Shown here piece by piece: positions 52,879-62,600 of a DNA stretch of 64,000 nt. The first letter of the stretch is position 1. Each line of letters starts with the position of its first letter. Position numbers and translations under genes: made by a program. Source of the DNA: an uncultured Ruegeria sp. (GTDB taxonomy: Bacteria > Pseudomonadota > Alphaproteobacteria > Rhodobacterales > Rhodobacteraceae); NCBI RefSeq assembly GCF_947497005.1, contig NZ_CANMFF010000006.1, forward strand, positions 124,001 through 188,000, given 5' to 3'. A model generated the notes under the pieces. The model had not been told where the DNA came from, did no database searches, and was given only the letters and a program-made list of their open reading frames with translations.

Positions 52879-54141
52879 ATGAGAAAGCACTTATTCATAT
52901 CAAGCCTTGCCCTTGCTGCCGCAACAGGCGCAGCGTCGGCGCAAGAGGCGTGTTCAAGCTATGAAATTCAGCGCGGCGACAGCCTGCGGGAATTGGCAAT
53001 CGAGGTTTATGCGACCGAGGATTTCCGTATCATTTTTGACGCGAACAGGGATGTTATCGGCTCTAACCCCAATATCATCCGTGTCGGTGATGTTCTGGAA
53101 CTACCGTGTCTTGAAGATGTCGGACGTGCTCCGGTTCTTGCAGATACCGAAGCAGAGCGGCTGGCAGCCGAAATGGCGTCAGAGCTGGTGAAGGCCGCAG
53201 AAGAACGTGCTGAAAAAGCAGTAGCCGACGCGGAAGCCCGCGTGGTGGCCGCGGAAGCTGAAGCAAAGAAGGCGAGTGAAGAGGCCGTTGTCGCAGCACG
53301 GGCGGCAGCGAAGGAAGAGATTGAAGCCGCCCGGTCGGAAGCTGCGGCTTTGATCCGGAACGCAGGAACCGGAGAACGGCCTGAAATCCGTGACCGTCAA
53401 TTGCTGCTGATCACCGGTGGGGACTACGCTCCGTTTACAGATGAATCGTTGCCGAACCGGGGTCTTTATACAAATCTGGTTGAGACGGCGATGTTTCGCG
53501 CCGCTCCTGAACAGGCCTACAAAATTCAGTTTGTGAATGACTGGTCATCGCATCTGGATTTGTTAATGCCAACGCTTGCATTTGATGGAACCTTTCCTTG
53601 GTCGCGTCCCAATTGCGAGGAAGCCGCAGCACTGTCGGAAAGTGATCGTAATCGGTGCGAAACCTACAACTTCTCAAACCCGTTCTATGAGGTCGTGGAT
53701 ACCTTCTTCGCTCGTGACGGTTCAGGATACGAGCAGACACTGACCTATGCCGATTTCGCCGGCGCAACGATTTGCCGTCCGGAAGGCTGGTCGTTGTCCC
53801 ATATGGACGCGGTAAGCCTTTACGAACCGGTTATCAAACTCATGCGGCCAACTTCACCGGACGATTGCTTTCATGCCGTGATGGAAGGCACCGCTGATAT
53901 TGTAGCAATCGAAGCGCATCTGGCGGCCGAAGCAATCGACCGGCTTGGGTATCAACACCGGATTATCGAAAACCCCAACCTGGCGGCCATTAAGTCGCTT
54001 AACGTCATGACTCACAAAGATAATCCTGATGGGGAAGCGATCCTTGAAACGCTGAATCAGGGTCTGGCGATCATGCAACAATCGGGCGAATGGCGTGACA
54101 TCGTGTCAACCGCCCTGCGTCATCAAATGGAAAATGGATAA
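52879..54141 (+). CDS. Secreted LysM plus solute-binding (family 3-like) protein
   Basis: This is a 420-residue protein with a signal peptide (1-22, HLFISSLALAAATGAASA). A LysM domain follows at about 26-78 (YEIQRGDSLRELAIEVYATE, then IIRVGDVLELPC). An Ala/Glu-rich coiled coil spans about 92-160. A periplasmic binding domain of the amino-acid (SBP family 3) type occupies about 172-415 (ITGGDYAPFTDESLPNRG, GATICRPEGWSLSHMD). LysM would hold the protein on peptidoglycan. No permease or ATPase is nearby, so transport is unlikely; a sensor role for the clustered kinase is more plausible. It has a close paralogue next to it. Confidence 0.88.
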   Translation: MRKHLFISSLALAAATGAASAQEACSSYEIQRGDSLRELAIEVYATEDFRIIFDANRDVIGSNPNIIRVGDVLELPCLEDVGRAPVLADTEAERLAAEMASELVKAAEERAEKAVADAEARVVAAEAEAKKASEEAVVAARAAAKEEIEAARSEAAALIRNAGTGERPEIRDRQLLLITGGDYAPFTDESLPNRGLYTNLVETAMFRAAPEQAYKIQFVNDWSSHLDLLMPTLAFDGTFPWSRPNCEEAAALSESDRNRCETYNFSNPFYEVVDTFFARDGSGYEQTLTYADFAGATICRPEGWSLSHMDAVSLYEPVIKLMRPTSPDDCFHAVMEGTADIVAIEAHLAAEAIDRLGYQHRIIENPNLAAIKSLNVMTHKDNPDGEAILETLNQGLAIMQQSGEWRDIVSTALRHQMENG

Positions 54142-54186
54142 GGCCCCGGTTTGGCCTGACAAACTAAAAGTCTGGAGGAAGTGGAC

Positions 54187-55296
54187 ATGTTTAACGAGAA
54201 AATGAAAAAGATAGCGCTTTCGGCAACCGCTATCACCGCACTGAGCGCAGGCGCTGCTGCGGCACAGGAAGCTTGTACCAACTATACCGTACAAGACGGT
54301 GACACGATGGCGACCATTGCGATTGCTGCGTACGGCACGTCGAACTATCAGCCGATCTTCAACGCGAACCGGAACGAAATTACGAACCCCAACGCGCTTG
54401 AGCCGGGTTTGGTTCTGGCCCTGCCTTGTGAAGATGGAAGCCTGCCAAATGGTCAGAGCGCACAGGAAATCATCCAGGCCGAAGAACAGCGCGCGGCCAG
54501 CGTCAAACGCTCAAGCGTCTACCAGCCGCCAATCAAGTTGGTAACCGGCAATGGCTGGGCACCTTTTGCGGACGAATCGCTGAACGGTGGCGGCGCAATC
54601 ACACGCCTGGGCACCACAGCGTTGCAGCGTGGTGGAAACGCGCGTGATTATTCTGTCAGCTTTGTGGATGACTGGAACTCGCACCTCGAAACCCTTCTGC
54701 CGCTTGGTGCCTTCGACGTTTCCATGGCATGGAACATGCCGGATTGCACAAACCGCACATATGAGTGGTCATGGGAAACCGAAGTGCGCTGCACGCAGTT
54801 CGATGCATCGGTTCCGGTCTATGACATCGTGGTCGGCTTCTATACCATTCCAGAAAGCGACTATGCTGGTGCGACCACTTTTGAAGAGCTGAAAGGCGCC
54901 ACGATCTGCCGTATGGATGGTTGGTTCATTCATGACCTGGAACAAGAAGGTTTGCACAATGGTGAATCCATAACATTAATGCAACCGATCACCGCGCGCG
55001 AATGTCTTGATGCGGTACTGACAGGCACTGCGGATGTTGCAACCTTCGAGGTTCAGCTGTTCTCGGACACCATGGTTGAAATGGGCCTGAACCAGAACGA
55101 TCTGGTCGAAAACCCATTCGTGACTTCGCTGTCTTCGCTGCGCTTTATCAGCCATCGCAGCAATCCGTTTGGCAAACAATATCTGGCGATGTTGAACAAA
55201 GGCCTGAACGAAATGCGCGAATCCGGTGAATGGTATGCGGTCGTTTCTGACACGCTGCGTGAACACAATGAAAAACTGATGGCAGCTTCGAACTGA
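54187..55296 (+). CDS. Secreted LysM plus solute-binding protein, paralogue
   Basis: This is a protein of about 369 residues from the ATG at 54187, nine bases after a ggagg site; a GTG two codons upstream is too close to it. Signal peptide (KKIALSATAITALSAGAAAA), LysM domain (about 28-80; YTVQDGDTMATIAIAAYGTS, PGLVLALPC), then an SBP family 3-like domain (about 115-360; LVTGNGWAPFADESLNGGGA, GATICRMDGWFIHDLEQEG). It lacks the long coiled coil of its neighbour. The shared GATICR and ITA/TSPDDC motifs show common origin. It closes the cluster and is followed by a strong terminator. Ligand unknown. Confidence 0.88.
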   Translation: MFNEKMKKIALSATAITALSAGAAAAQEACTNYTVQDGDTMATIAIAAYGTSNYQPIFNANRNEITNPNALEPGLVLALPCEDGSLPNGQSAQEIIQAEEQRAASVKRSSVYQPPIKLVTGNGWAPFADESLNGGGAITRLGTTALQRGGNARDYSVSFVDDWNSHLETLLPLGAFDVSMAWNMPDCTNRTYEWSWETEVRCTQFDASVPVYDIVVGFYTIPESDYAGATTFEELKGATICRMDGWFIHDLEQEGLHNGESITLMQPITARECLDAVLTGTADVATFEVQLFSDTMVEMGLNQNDLVENPFVTSLSSLRFISHRSNPFGKQYLAMLNKGLNEMRESGEWYAVVSDTLREHNEKLMAASN

Positions 55297-55319
55297 TCCC
55301 TCGGTTCAGCTGAAACTCT

Positions 55320-55351
55320 GGGGCCGGTTCTTCGATCGGCCCCTTTTTTTT
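55320..55351 (+). terminator. Strong Rho-independent terminator closing the dynamin/kinase cluster
   Basis: A 7-bp GC stem (ggggccg 55320-55326 with cggcccc 55337-55343) and a ten-base loop are followed by eight Ts. It lies 24 bp after the last LysM-binding-protein stop and defines the right end of the plus-strand block that starts near 39.3 kb. Confidence 0.9.
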
Positions 55352-55492
55352 GCTTGCGGGAAATCAAAGTTTTCTTGAGTTGACAAATTTTGGCCTCCTA
55401 TCTGCTTCACAAAGGCCTCATATACGCAGCACTTTCTAACCTTGAGCACTACCATCTTTCAATTTTTGCTGCTGAAAGAGCGTGATTTACAT

Positions 55493-56527
55493 ATGATACA
55501 GGGTGCCTTCGATCTTCAAAAAAGTTCGCTGACGCAGATTCAACGTTTGGATCTGGAGATCGCCGTGATTTTGCCTTGCTACAATGAGGCAATCGCCATT
55601 GGCGAAACCGTTCGGCAATTCCGAGAAGCCCTGCCAGATGCCGTAATTTACGTGTTTGATAACAACTCTACAGACGACTCCGTCAGAATTGCGCAAGAAG
55701 CAGGGGCGCTTGTCTATTCCGAAACATTTCAGGGCAAAGGCAACGTTGTCCGCAGGATGTTTGCTGACGTGGATGCGGATGTCTATGTCATGGCTGACGG
55801 GGATGCGACCTACGACAGCACGGCGGCACCCGAACTTATCGACCTGCTTGTTTCACAGAATCTGGATATGGTTAACGGCGCGCGGGTGAATGAAGAAACC
55901 GAGGCTTATCGGCGCGGCCACAAATTCGGGAACGCCTTGTTCAGCGGACTTGTGAAGTTCTTTTTCAAAAGTAAAATTAGTGATTTGTTGTCTGGATATC
56001 GTGTTTTTAGCAGGCGCTTTGTCAAAAGCTTCCCTGCCGTTTCGAACGGCTTTGAAATTGAGACAGAGCTGACAGTTCACGCGATGCAGATGCGAATGCC
56101 AATCGGTGAGATACAAACAAAATACTCTTCACGTTTACCGAACTCGAATTCCAAATTGGCAACTTTCTCGGATGGTTGGCGAATTCTCAAAATGATTGGT
56201 CTGTTGATCAAGGACGAAAAACCCGTCGCGTTTTTCCTGTCATTGGCCTTCCTGATATTTTTGCCATCGCTTTTCGTGTTTGTGTCTGTCTTTAGGGAAT
56301 TCTTGGTGACAGGGCTTGTTGATAGAATCCCGTCTGTTGTCGTGGCAGTATCCGGGTTTGTCGCAACCATGCTGTCAATTGTCTGCGCACTGATTCTGGA
56401 CTCTCTGGCTCAGGCGCGGCGGGAAGCACGACGCCTTTCGTATTTGCGGCATAAAGGTGTAGCTGCGTCGGCGGTCAAACAAATGCAACCGTCGCTTGTA
56501 AAAACTGAAACCCGTCGGTTCGGTTAA
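55493..56527 (+). CDS. Family 2 glycosyltransferase with C-terminal membrane helices
   Basis: This is a protein of about 344 residues. The GT-A catalytic domain (about 20-235) has AVILPCYNEAIAIGETVRQF, DNNSTDDS and the metal-binding DxD-type VMADGDATYD. Two hydrophobic segments lie near 245-268 and 280-310, as in polyprenyl-phosphate glycosyltransferases. It would transfer a sugar from a nucleotide donor to undecaprenyl phosphate or a membrane acceptor at the inner membrane. I choose the ATG at 55493; an upstream TTG at 55442 is also open. It lies beyond the cluster terminator and has its own terminator, so it is probably an independent unit. Acceptor unknown. Confidence 0.88.
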   Translation: MIQGAFDLQKSSLTQIQRLDLEIAVILPCYNEAIAIGETVRQFREALPDAVIYVFDNNSTDDSVRIAQEAGALVYSETFQGKGNVVRRMFADVDADVYVMADGDATYDSTAAPELIDLLVSQNLDMVNGARVNEETEAYRRGHKFGNALFSGLVKFFFKSKISDLLSGYRVFSRRFVKSFPAVSNGFEIETELTVHAMQMRMPIGEIQTKYSSRLPNSNSKLATFSDGWRILKMIGLLIKDEKPVAFFLSLAFLIFLPSLFVFVSVFREFLVTGLVDRIPSVVVAVSGFVATMLSIVCALILDSLAQARREARRLSYLRHKGVAASAVKQMQPSLVKTETRRFG

Positions 56528-56639
56528 CTAGAAAAGCGTATTACGGCTTTCTTTCAGACAAACAAGCAATCTTGCTATTTCATTCGTCAGCGAATGAACA
56601 AGATGACCTATCAGAAGACTTCTCCAGACTGAAAAATGT

Positions 56640-56672
56640 AAATGGCCAGCACCCCAAATGCTGGCCATTTTC
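56640..56672 (+). terminator. Rho-independent terminator after the glycosyltransferase
   Basis: A perfect 12-bp stem (56640-56651 with 56659-56670) and a seven-base loop (ccccaaa) run into a short T run, about 110 bp after the stop codon. Confidence 0.75.
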
Positions 56673-56942
56673 TGAGTGAGTGATATAGCCCTAAGGCCTC
56701 ACCAGTGAAATTCTTTGTCTCCACATAACTAAGGCAGGCTGAAGTTACGCGCTATTAGGGGAATCCCGTAAATTTTAAATTTATTGCCTAAGCATTTGAA
56801 AAGTATTGGATTATTTTTTCGACCCATCCAACTCTTTCGTCAGGTATCATTTCTGACAACAAAATCGCGACACAGAACATAGGAAGTAAAGCTGAGATAT
56901 TGGCGATCTCTGCGTGCTTTTAAGTCATCTCACCGTTTCTGG

Positions 56943-56969
56943 AAAAAAAGGACCGCACAACGGCGGTCC
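56943..56969 (-). terminator. Rho-independent terminator after isocitrate dehydrogenase
   Basis: On the minus strand a 7-bp stem (56963-56969 with 56950-56956) and a six-base loop are followed by seven Ts (plus-strand A run 56943-56949), about 50 bp past the stop. Confidence 0.85.
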
Positions 56970-57017
56970 CTTCTTGCCTTCTCGAACGGGCGACATTCGC
57001 CTGTCCGTTCACCGCTT

Positions 57018-59231
57018 CTAGCCAATGATCGCATTGAGCGTGGTGCTGGGGCGCATCACGGCTGCAGTTTTGGCTGGGTCGGTGTGATAATAACCACCCA
57101 AGTCCGCAGCCGGTCCCTGAGCGGCGGCCAGCTCCGACAAGATTTGCTCTTCCTTGCCCGCCAGCTCGGCGGCCAATGGTGCAAACTCTGCCGCCAGCTC
57201 GGCATCATCAGATTGTGCAGCCAGAGCTTCGGCCCAATACCGTGCGAACCAGTAGTGGCTGTCGCGGTTATCAGGTTGGCCGACTTTACGGCTGGGCGAA
57301 CGGTTGTTGTCCAGAATGCCCTGAGTTGCCGTTTCGGCCGCGGCCCCAAGAACACCTGCTTTCGCGTTGCCTTTGCTGTCGGCCAGGAAGTTCAGAGACT
57401 CACCCAAAGCACAGAACTCACCCATCGAATCCCAGCGCAGGTGGCTTTCCTCAACCAGTTGCTGCACGTGTTTCGGGGCCGATCCCCCTGCCCCGGTTTC
57501 GAACAGGCCACCACCATTCATGAGCTTGACGATAGACAGCATCTTGGCCGAGGTGCCCAGTTCGAGGATCGGAAACAGATCGGTGAGATAGTCCCGCAGC
57601 ACGTTGCCGGTGATGGCGATCGAATCATTACCGGCTGTGATGGTCTCCAGCGATTGACGAGTGGCCTCGCGAGGGGCCATGATCCGGAACTTGTCAGCCG
57701 CGTCAGCGACCTCAAGCGTCGGTTTGACGTATGCAATCAGTTCGGCGTCATGGGCGCGGTTTGCGTCCAGCCAGAAGATCGCCTCGGAACCGGTCAGGCG
57801 TTGGCGGTCCAGAGCCAGCTGAATCCAGTTTTCGATCGGTGCCTTTTTGACAGTGCAAGACCGCCAAATATCACCTTCTTCCACATCATGGCTATGCAGT
57901 GTCTCGCCATTGGCCAGAACAATGCGGATCGAGCCGTCAGCAGGGGCCTGGAATGTGGTCGGGTGTGAGCCATATTCCTCAGCCTTCTGCGCCATCAGAC
58001 CGACATTGGCGACAGCGCCTGCGGTCGCAGGGTTCAACGCGCCATTGGCTTTGAAGAAGTTGATCGACTCGTCATAGACGGTTGCATAGCAACGGTCGGG
58101 GATGACGCAGTTGGTGTCTCCCTTGGCACCGGCCTCGTCCCAGCCCTTGCCCCCAGCGCGGATCACGGCAGGCATCGAAGCGTCGATGATCACATCCGAC
58201 GGTACGTGCAGGTTGGTGATACCTTTGTCGCTGTCGACCATGTACATCGCCGGACGGTCGCCTTTGATCGCGTCTATCGCGGCCATGATGTCCGCATTAC
58301 CCTGAACGCGATCCAGCAAGTCTCCCAGACCAGAGTTCGGGTTCACACCCAGAGCGTCCAGCTCCGCACCGTATTTCTCGAACACCGGAGCCAGCCATGC
58401 CTTGACCGCATAGCCGAAGATGATCGGGTCACTGACCTTCATCATCGTGGCTTTCATGTGCAGCGAGAACATAGTGCCGTCTTTTTTGGTATCTTCGATG
58501 GCATCCGTCAGGAAAGACGACAGCGCTTTGACCGACATGAATGTTGCATCGGCCACTGTGCCTTCGTCCAGCGTCCAGCCGTTTTTCAGGACGCTCACAC
58601 TGCCGTCTTTGCCAACGAATTCGATCTTGGCATCGCCCGCCTGTGCTGCTGTGATGGTGCCCGATTTCTCATTAGCATAGAAATCATTGCCCGTCATCGA
58701 CGACACTTTGGTTTTGCTGTCAGAAGCCCAGGCACCCATCGAATGCGGGTTCTTCTGAGCGTAGTTCTTGACGGCCTTGGCCGCTCGACGGTCGCTGTTG
58801 CCTTCGCGCAGCACCGGGTTCACGGCAGAACCCTTGATGGCGTCATACCGCGCGCGGGTCGCCTTTTCTTCATCCGTCGAAGGCTCTTCGGGATAGGTGG
58901 GGATGTCATAGCCCTGCGACTGAAGCTCTTCGATCGCCGCGACCAGCTGCGGGACCGAGGCTGAGATGTTCGGAAGCTTGATCACGTTGGCGTCGGGCGT
59001 CTTCACCAGTTCACCCAGCGCAGCCAGATCATCAGTGATGCGCTGATCGTCGGTCAGGTTTTCCGGGAAGGTCGCAAGGATACGGCCAGCCAACGAGATA
59101 TCCTTGGTTCCGACACTCACACCAGCAGCCGAAGCGAACTTGCGAATGATGGGCAGAAACGAGGCGCTGGCCAGTTCGGGCGCTTCGTCTACAATGGTAT
59201 ACAATATGTCGAAGTTCGATTTATCTGCCAT
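57018..59231 (-). CDS. icd: Monomeric NADP-dependent isocitrate dehydrogenase
   Basis: This is a 737-residue, about 80-kDa monomeric-type isocitrate dehydrogenase, full length for the family. Typical segments are [20 protein letters not shown] at the N-terminus, [20 protein letters not shown] with the SDRR substrate-binding stretch, [20 protein letters not shown], and [20 protein letters not shown]. It oxidises isocitrate to 2-oxoglutarate and CO2 with NADP in the cytoplasm. The monomeric form is common in Rhodobacteraceae. It is monocistronic, with its own terminator. Long open frames on the opposite strand are composition shadows. Confidence 0.97.
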   Translation of the reverse strand: MADKSNFDILYTIVDEAPELASASFLPIIRKFASAAGVSVGTKDISLAGRILATFPENLTDDQRITDDLAALGELVKTPDANVIKLPNISASVPQLVAAIEELQSQGYDIPTYPEEPSTDEEKATRARYDAIKGSAVNPVLREGNSDRRAAKAVKNYAQKNPHSMGAWASDSKTKVSSMTGNDFYANEKSGTITAAQAGDAKIEFVGKDGSVSVLKNGWTLDEGTVADATFMSVKALSSFLTDAIEDTKKDGTMFSLHMKATMMKVSDPIIFGYAVKAWLAPVFEKYGAELDALGVNPNSGLGDLLDRVQGNADIMAAIDAIKGDRPAMYMVDSDKGITNLHVPSDVIIDASMPAVIRAGGKGWDEAGAKGDTNCVIPDRCYATVYDESINFFKANGALNPATAGAVANVGLMAQKAEEYGSHPTTFQAPADGSIRIVLANGETLHSHDVEEGDIWRSCTVKKAPIENWIQLALDRQRLTGSEAIFWLDANRAHDAELIAYVKPTLEVADAADKFRIMAPREATRQSLETITAGNDSIAITGNVLRDYLTDLFPILELGTSAKMLSIVKLMNGGGLFETGAGGSAPKHVQQLVEESHLRWDSMGEFCALGESLNFLADSKGNAKAGVLGAAAETATQGILDNNRSPSRKVGQPDNRDSHYWFARYWAEALAAQSDDAELAAEFAPLAAELAGKEEQILSELAAAQGPAADLGGYYHTDPAKTAAVMRPSTTLNAIIG

Positions 59232-59439
59232 ATTCTTTTACCTTTTTAAGCCTTTCAGGGGCGTGCGATCCAAGAGTTAAGGCCACATCAGTGCGGCACG
59301 GGAGGGACGCGATCACGATACCGCCCCTGGGTGACTCTGTTTTGACAGGGCTTCCCATAAATCACGATGGGCTAGGAATCAATCGTATCTAGACGCGCGT
59401 TTTGCCACGGGTCTTGGATTTGCACTTGGGTGCGTGGGA

Positions 59440-60576
59440 TCAACCTGATTGTGGACCAAGGTTCGAAAAGCCCAGTTTCTGTTCGATGTGGCGGATATGG
59501 TCATCAATCGCTTTGTTGATATGTGCCGTTGATCCCGCGCGGGCCTGCGGGTCAACAGGCACGCCGGCTCCCTCTATAATATCAAGATGGAGTTTTGGGG
59601 CATGGAGGCCACCTTTTTCCAAGAATTGATGGTATTCTGCGCGGGCGAGATCTGTTGCACCCAACGCTGCGAAAGTATGGCTTCGCGTTATCCACTCAGT
59701 ACCTTGCCCATAGATTACGTATCCGAGTAAAAGATCAATCGTTCTTCTGACAGAACCTTTATCTCTCCACTGAATTTTGTTCTCTGCTTTCGCATAGGCT
59801 TCGGCGTACTCAATCCCTTTTTTCTCATCGCCAAGTTTCATGTGTATCAGCGCAAAAAGCAACAAGTCTGCTGATGGGTTGGGTGCAATCGCCATTCTTT
59901 TCTCGATCGCGTTCAAGGCTTTTTCCAGATCATAACGATGACGCAGTTCATATGAAACTCGTATATCATGAGCCCACGGTTGACCCGGCCATTTCACTTC
60001 GGCCTCCGCCAAGTAACGTTCAAATTCTTTGGGCGATAATGTGTCATACAGCAAATTCAAGTACCGGGAACCGGCATCTCCAAAACCCGGTTCAAGTTCC
60101 AAAACGCTTTCATAGCCTTCCAACGCAAGGGGCACATCACCCCATGTTTGCATCTGTTTTGCCACGTTGAACAAAACATATGTGCTGTTGGGGCTTATCT
60201 TTTGTGCTCGTTCCAAATCAGCACGGGCACCGGTTTTGTCCGCCAAGGCATTCTTGGAATAGCCCCGCCATACGAGTGTAACCGCTTCCTCATCGTTCAA
60301 AACCAGCGCGCGGTCCGCATCGTCTATTGCCTGCTCGTATTTCCGAATTCGATGCAAGGCCTGGGCCCGTTTGGCGTGGTAATCCTGACGCTCATCCAAA
60401 GCCTCAGCATCACGACTGAGCAGGTCTGTACAGGCGCGGAAAACCATTTCTGACCCACCGCCCGTCTGACAAGCTGCCCGTTGATTGGCGTATTGCGTTT
60501 CCGATTTTGAAGGCGTGTTGAACGATAGCAAAAGCGCCGTGCAAACGACAATCAACGCGGCAATACGAATGCGCAT
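59440..60576 (-). CDS. Secreted tetratricopeptide-repeat protein
   Basis: This is a 378-residue protein with a signal peptide (RIRIAALIVVCTALLLSFN, cleaved near residue 25). Several TPR units then run between about 60 and 300: YHAKRAQALHRIRKYEQAID, VTLVWRGYSKNALADKTGAR, TYVLFNVAKQMQTWGDVPLA and LLLFALIHMKLGDEKKGIEY. It is probably a periplasmic scaffold. Two cysteines in the N-terminal part (C36 and C49, RAACQTGGG and RACTDLL) could form a disulfide. It has no tight operon partner. The specific role is unknown. Confidence 0.8.
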   Translation of the reverse strand: MRIRIAALIVVCTALLLSFNTPSKSETQYANQRAACQTGGGSEMVFRACTDLLSRDAEALDERQDYHAKRAQALHRIRKYEQAIDDADRALVLNDEEAVTLVWRGYSKNALADKTGARADLERAQKISPNSTYVLFNVAKQMQTWGDVPLALEGYESVLELEPGFGDAGSRYLNLLYDTLSPKEFERYLAEAEVKWPGQPWAHDIRVSYELRHRYDLEKALNAIEKRMAIAPNPSADLLLFALIHMKLGDEKKGIEYAEAYAKAENKIQWRDKGSVRRTIDLLLGYVIYGQGTEWITRSHTFAALGATDLARAEYHQFLEKGGLHAPKLHLDIIEGAGVPVDPQARAGSTAHINKAIDDHIRHIEQKLGFSNLGPQSG

Positions 60577-60664
60577 AATGGCTTCAAAACAAATCTCTTT
60601 CTACTATGAGTAGTTGCTTATCAGGTAGCAAACAAGCTTAACGGGTCAGCCAATATCCCAGTTT

Positions 60665-61723
60665 TTATCGAAACCTTTGCCCCGTCTCGGGGTCAAACAT
60701 CATCGCGCGGTCTGGCTGGATTGAGATGCCAATCCGGTCGCCTATTTTGCTGCGTTGATCGTCCCGTTCTTCTACAATCAATTTGTCACCATTGGGCGTT
60801 AACAGATACGAATAAGAAACGCCCCCAAGTGCTTCGGTCAGGTCCACGGAGCAGGTGTCTGCCGCGCGATCGATGTGAATGTGTTCCGGGCGCATCCCTA
60901 AAGTCACCTTGGTCACACCGGCGGGCACGGATGCCGAAACATGCAGGGGCTGCCCAAGCGCGGGGTGAGTGACGTGGCCGTCGGCATAGTCGCAGTCCAG
61001 AAAGTTCATGGCGGGTGAGCCGATGAAACCTGCAACAAACCGGTTGTCGGGATCGCGATATAGATCCATTGGTGCCCCCACCTGCTCGATCCGACCATCG
61101 CGCAGCACGACAATCTTGTCGGCCATAGTCATGGCTTCAACCTGATCATGGGTCACATAGATCATGGTCGCACCGATTTCCTGATGCAGACGTGCGATCT
61201 CCACACGCATTTCCACGCGTAATTCGGCGTCCAGATTGGACAACGGTTCGTCGAACAGAAACACTTCGGGTCCACGAACAATTGCGCGACCAATAGCAAC
61301 GCGTTGCCGCTGACCACCAGACAAGGCTTTGGGTTTGCGTTTAAGGTACGGGTCAAGCTTCAGGATGTTTGAAGCTTCCTGAACTTTGATTTTTATCTCA
61401 TCCTTTGCAACACCATTCATACGCAAGCCAAAACCCATGTTTTCAGCTACACTCATGTGCGGATAGAGCGCATAGGTCTGGAAAACCATCGCCACGCCCC
61501 GCTTGGCGGGGTCCATATGGGTCACCTCGCGTGCACCTATGTGAATCTCGCCTTCCGAAGTTTCTTCAAGCCCTGCGATCATCCTCAGCAAGGTGGATTT
61601 TCCGCACCCCGAAGGTCCGACAAAAACGCAGAATTCGCCATCTTCGATCTGCAGGTCGATCCCGTGAATGACTTGGGTCTGTCCATACCTTTTGATCGCC
61701 TGGTTCAGAGTTACACCTGTCAT
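60665..61723 (-). CDS. ABC transporter ATPase, UgpC/MalK type
   Basis: This is a 352-residue carbohydrate-import ATPase. Walker A GPSGCGKSTLLRM (about 37-49), Q-loop MVFQTYALYPHMSVAENMGF, signature LSGGQRQRVAIGRA, Walker B VFLFDEPLSNLD and switch YVTHDQVEAMTM are all intact. A C-terminal MalK-type TOBE/regulatory region (about 240-350) contains GMRPEHI. The start overlaps the IclR gene stop by four bases. It should power the sugar or polyol importer whose binding protein is encoded divergently at 62667; the permease genes presumably lie to the right of the window. Confidence 0.95.
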   Translation of the reverse strand: MTGVTLNQAIKRYGQTQVIHGIDLQIEDGEFCVFVGPSGCGKSTLLRMIAGLEETSEGEIHIGAREVTHMDPAKRGVAMVFQTYALYPHMSVAENMGFGLRMNGVAKDEIKIKVQEASNILKLDPYLKRKPKALSGGQRQRVAIGRAIVRGPEVFLFDEPLSNLDAELRVEMRVEIARLHQEIGATMIYVTHDQVEAMTMADKIVVLRDGRIEQVGAPMDLYRDPDNRFVAGFIGSPAMNFLDCDYADGHVTHPALGQPLHVSASVPAGVTKVTLGMRPEHIHIDRAADTCSVDLTEALGGVSYSYLLTPNGDKLIVEERDDQRSKIGDRIGISIQPDRAMMFDPETGQRFR

Positions 61724-62526
61724 GTCACTTGCATCCTGTCGTTTCTGGGGTCAGGGCGGGTTTCGGGAAACCGCCATGCTTGTGCCTCGGCTCCAATTTG
61801 TTCGGCCACACGCTGTACACGTGGCACCCAGGCTTCGAGTTGTTTGAAATCCATACGTTCGGTAGATCCGGTCACCGAAATCGCGCCTAGTATTCGGCCA
61901 TTCGATGTCAGAACCGGACATGCGATACAAATGATGCCTGGCTCGTGTTCTTCGTCATCAATGGCAAATCCCCGGGAGCGAATCCGGTCAATATCTTCCC
62001 GCAGCACCTGTTCAGAGGTCAGAGTCTTGTCGGTGAAACGGTGATAGCTTTGCTGGGATATTGCCCTGTTCAGCGCGTCTTCGTCCAGATACGCCAGCAT
62101 CGCTTTGCCGACACCCGTACAATAGGCCGGACCAACTTTACCTGCCTGTGAATACATCTCAATTGGCTGCGCTGCATTGCGTTTGTCGACATACAGGACC
62201 TGGCTTGAATCGAGCTGCGCCAGATGCACAGTCTCGCCCGTTTCGCGGCTGAGCATGTCCAGAAATGGTCTTGCTATGGGTGCCAGAGAGCTTTGGGTCC
62301 ATGCCGCATGGGCCAACCGCACCAGTCGCATCCCGGGCGCATAGGTCTGCCGATCACGATCGTAGGACAGCATTCCCTGATTGGTCAGGGATTGCAGGAA
62401 TCGGTATAAGGTGGCCTTTGGAAAAACACTGCTTTCCAAAAGTTCAGCGAATCGAACAGGGCGTCCAAACGACGCCACTTGATCCAGCACATCACATGCT
62501 TTGCCTATTGTTCCGTCACCTGACAC
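61720..62526 (-). CDS. IclR-family transcriptional regulator
   Basis: This is a 268-residue regulator with an N-terminal winged helix-turn-helix (about 5-70; LLESSVFPKATLYRFLQSLT, then NQGMLSYDRDR). A C-terminal IclR effector domain (about 85-255) has AYCTGVGKAMLAYL, RGFAIDDEEHEPGIICIACP and GRILGAISVTGSTERM. It overlaps the UgpC-type gene by four bases and is divergent from the binding-protein gene, with 140 bp between. Two tandem 20-bp repeats in that gap are the likely operator. The effector is expected to be the transported sugar or a breakdown product. Confidence 0.94.
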   Translation of the reverse strand: MSGDGTIGKACDVLDQVASFGRPVRFAELLESSVFPKATLYRFLQSLTNQGMLSYDRDRQTYAPGMRLVRLAHAAWTQSSLAPIARPFLDMLSRETGETVHLAQLDSSQVLYVDKRNAAQPIEMYSQAGKVGPAYCTGVGKAMLAYLDEDALNRAISQQSYHRFTDKTLTSEQVLREDIDRIRSRGFAIDDEEHEPGIICIACPVLTSNGRILGAISVTGSTERMDFKQLEAWVPRVQRVAEQIGAEAQAWRFPETRPDPRNDRMQVT

Positions 62527-62600
62527 GGTTCAGCGCTCTCCTCCATTTATCCATAGCCATCTTCACGAGGGTCTTGACAAGACTAACCGACTCGATGTGT

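Larger units (their letters stand above)
56528..57017. other. Intergenic region between convergent genes
   Basis: This stretch of about 490 bp holds the glycosyltransferase terminator (56640-56672) and the isocitrate dehydrogenase terminator (56943-56969). The middle, 56700-56940, is AT-rich and has no convincing open frame or RNA signature that I can recognise. Confidence 0.6.

Noticed and set aside
57084-58964. Long plus-strand frames opposite isocitrate dehydrogenase
   Set aside because: They are antisense to a fully convincing 737-residue gene and arise from its codon bias.
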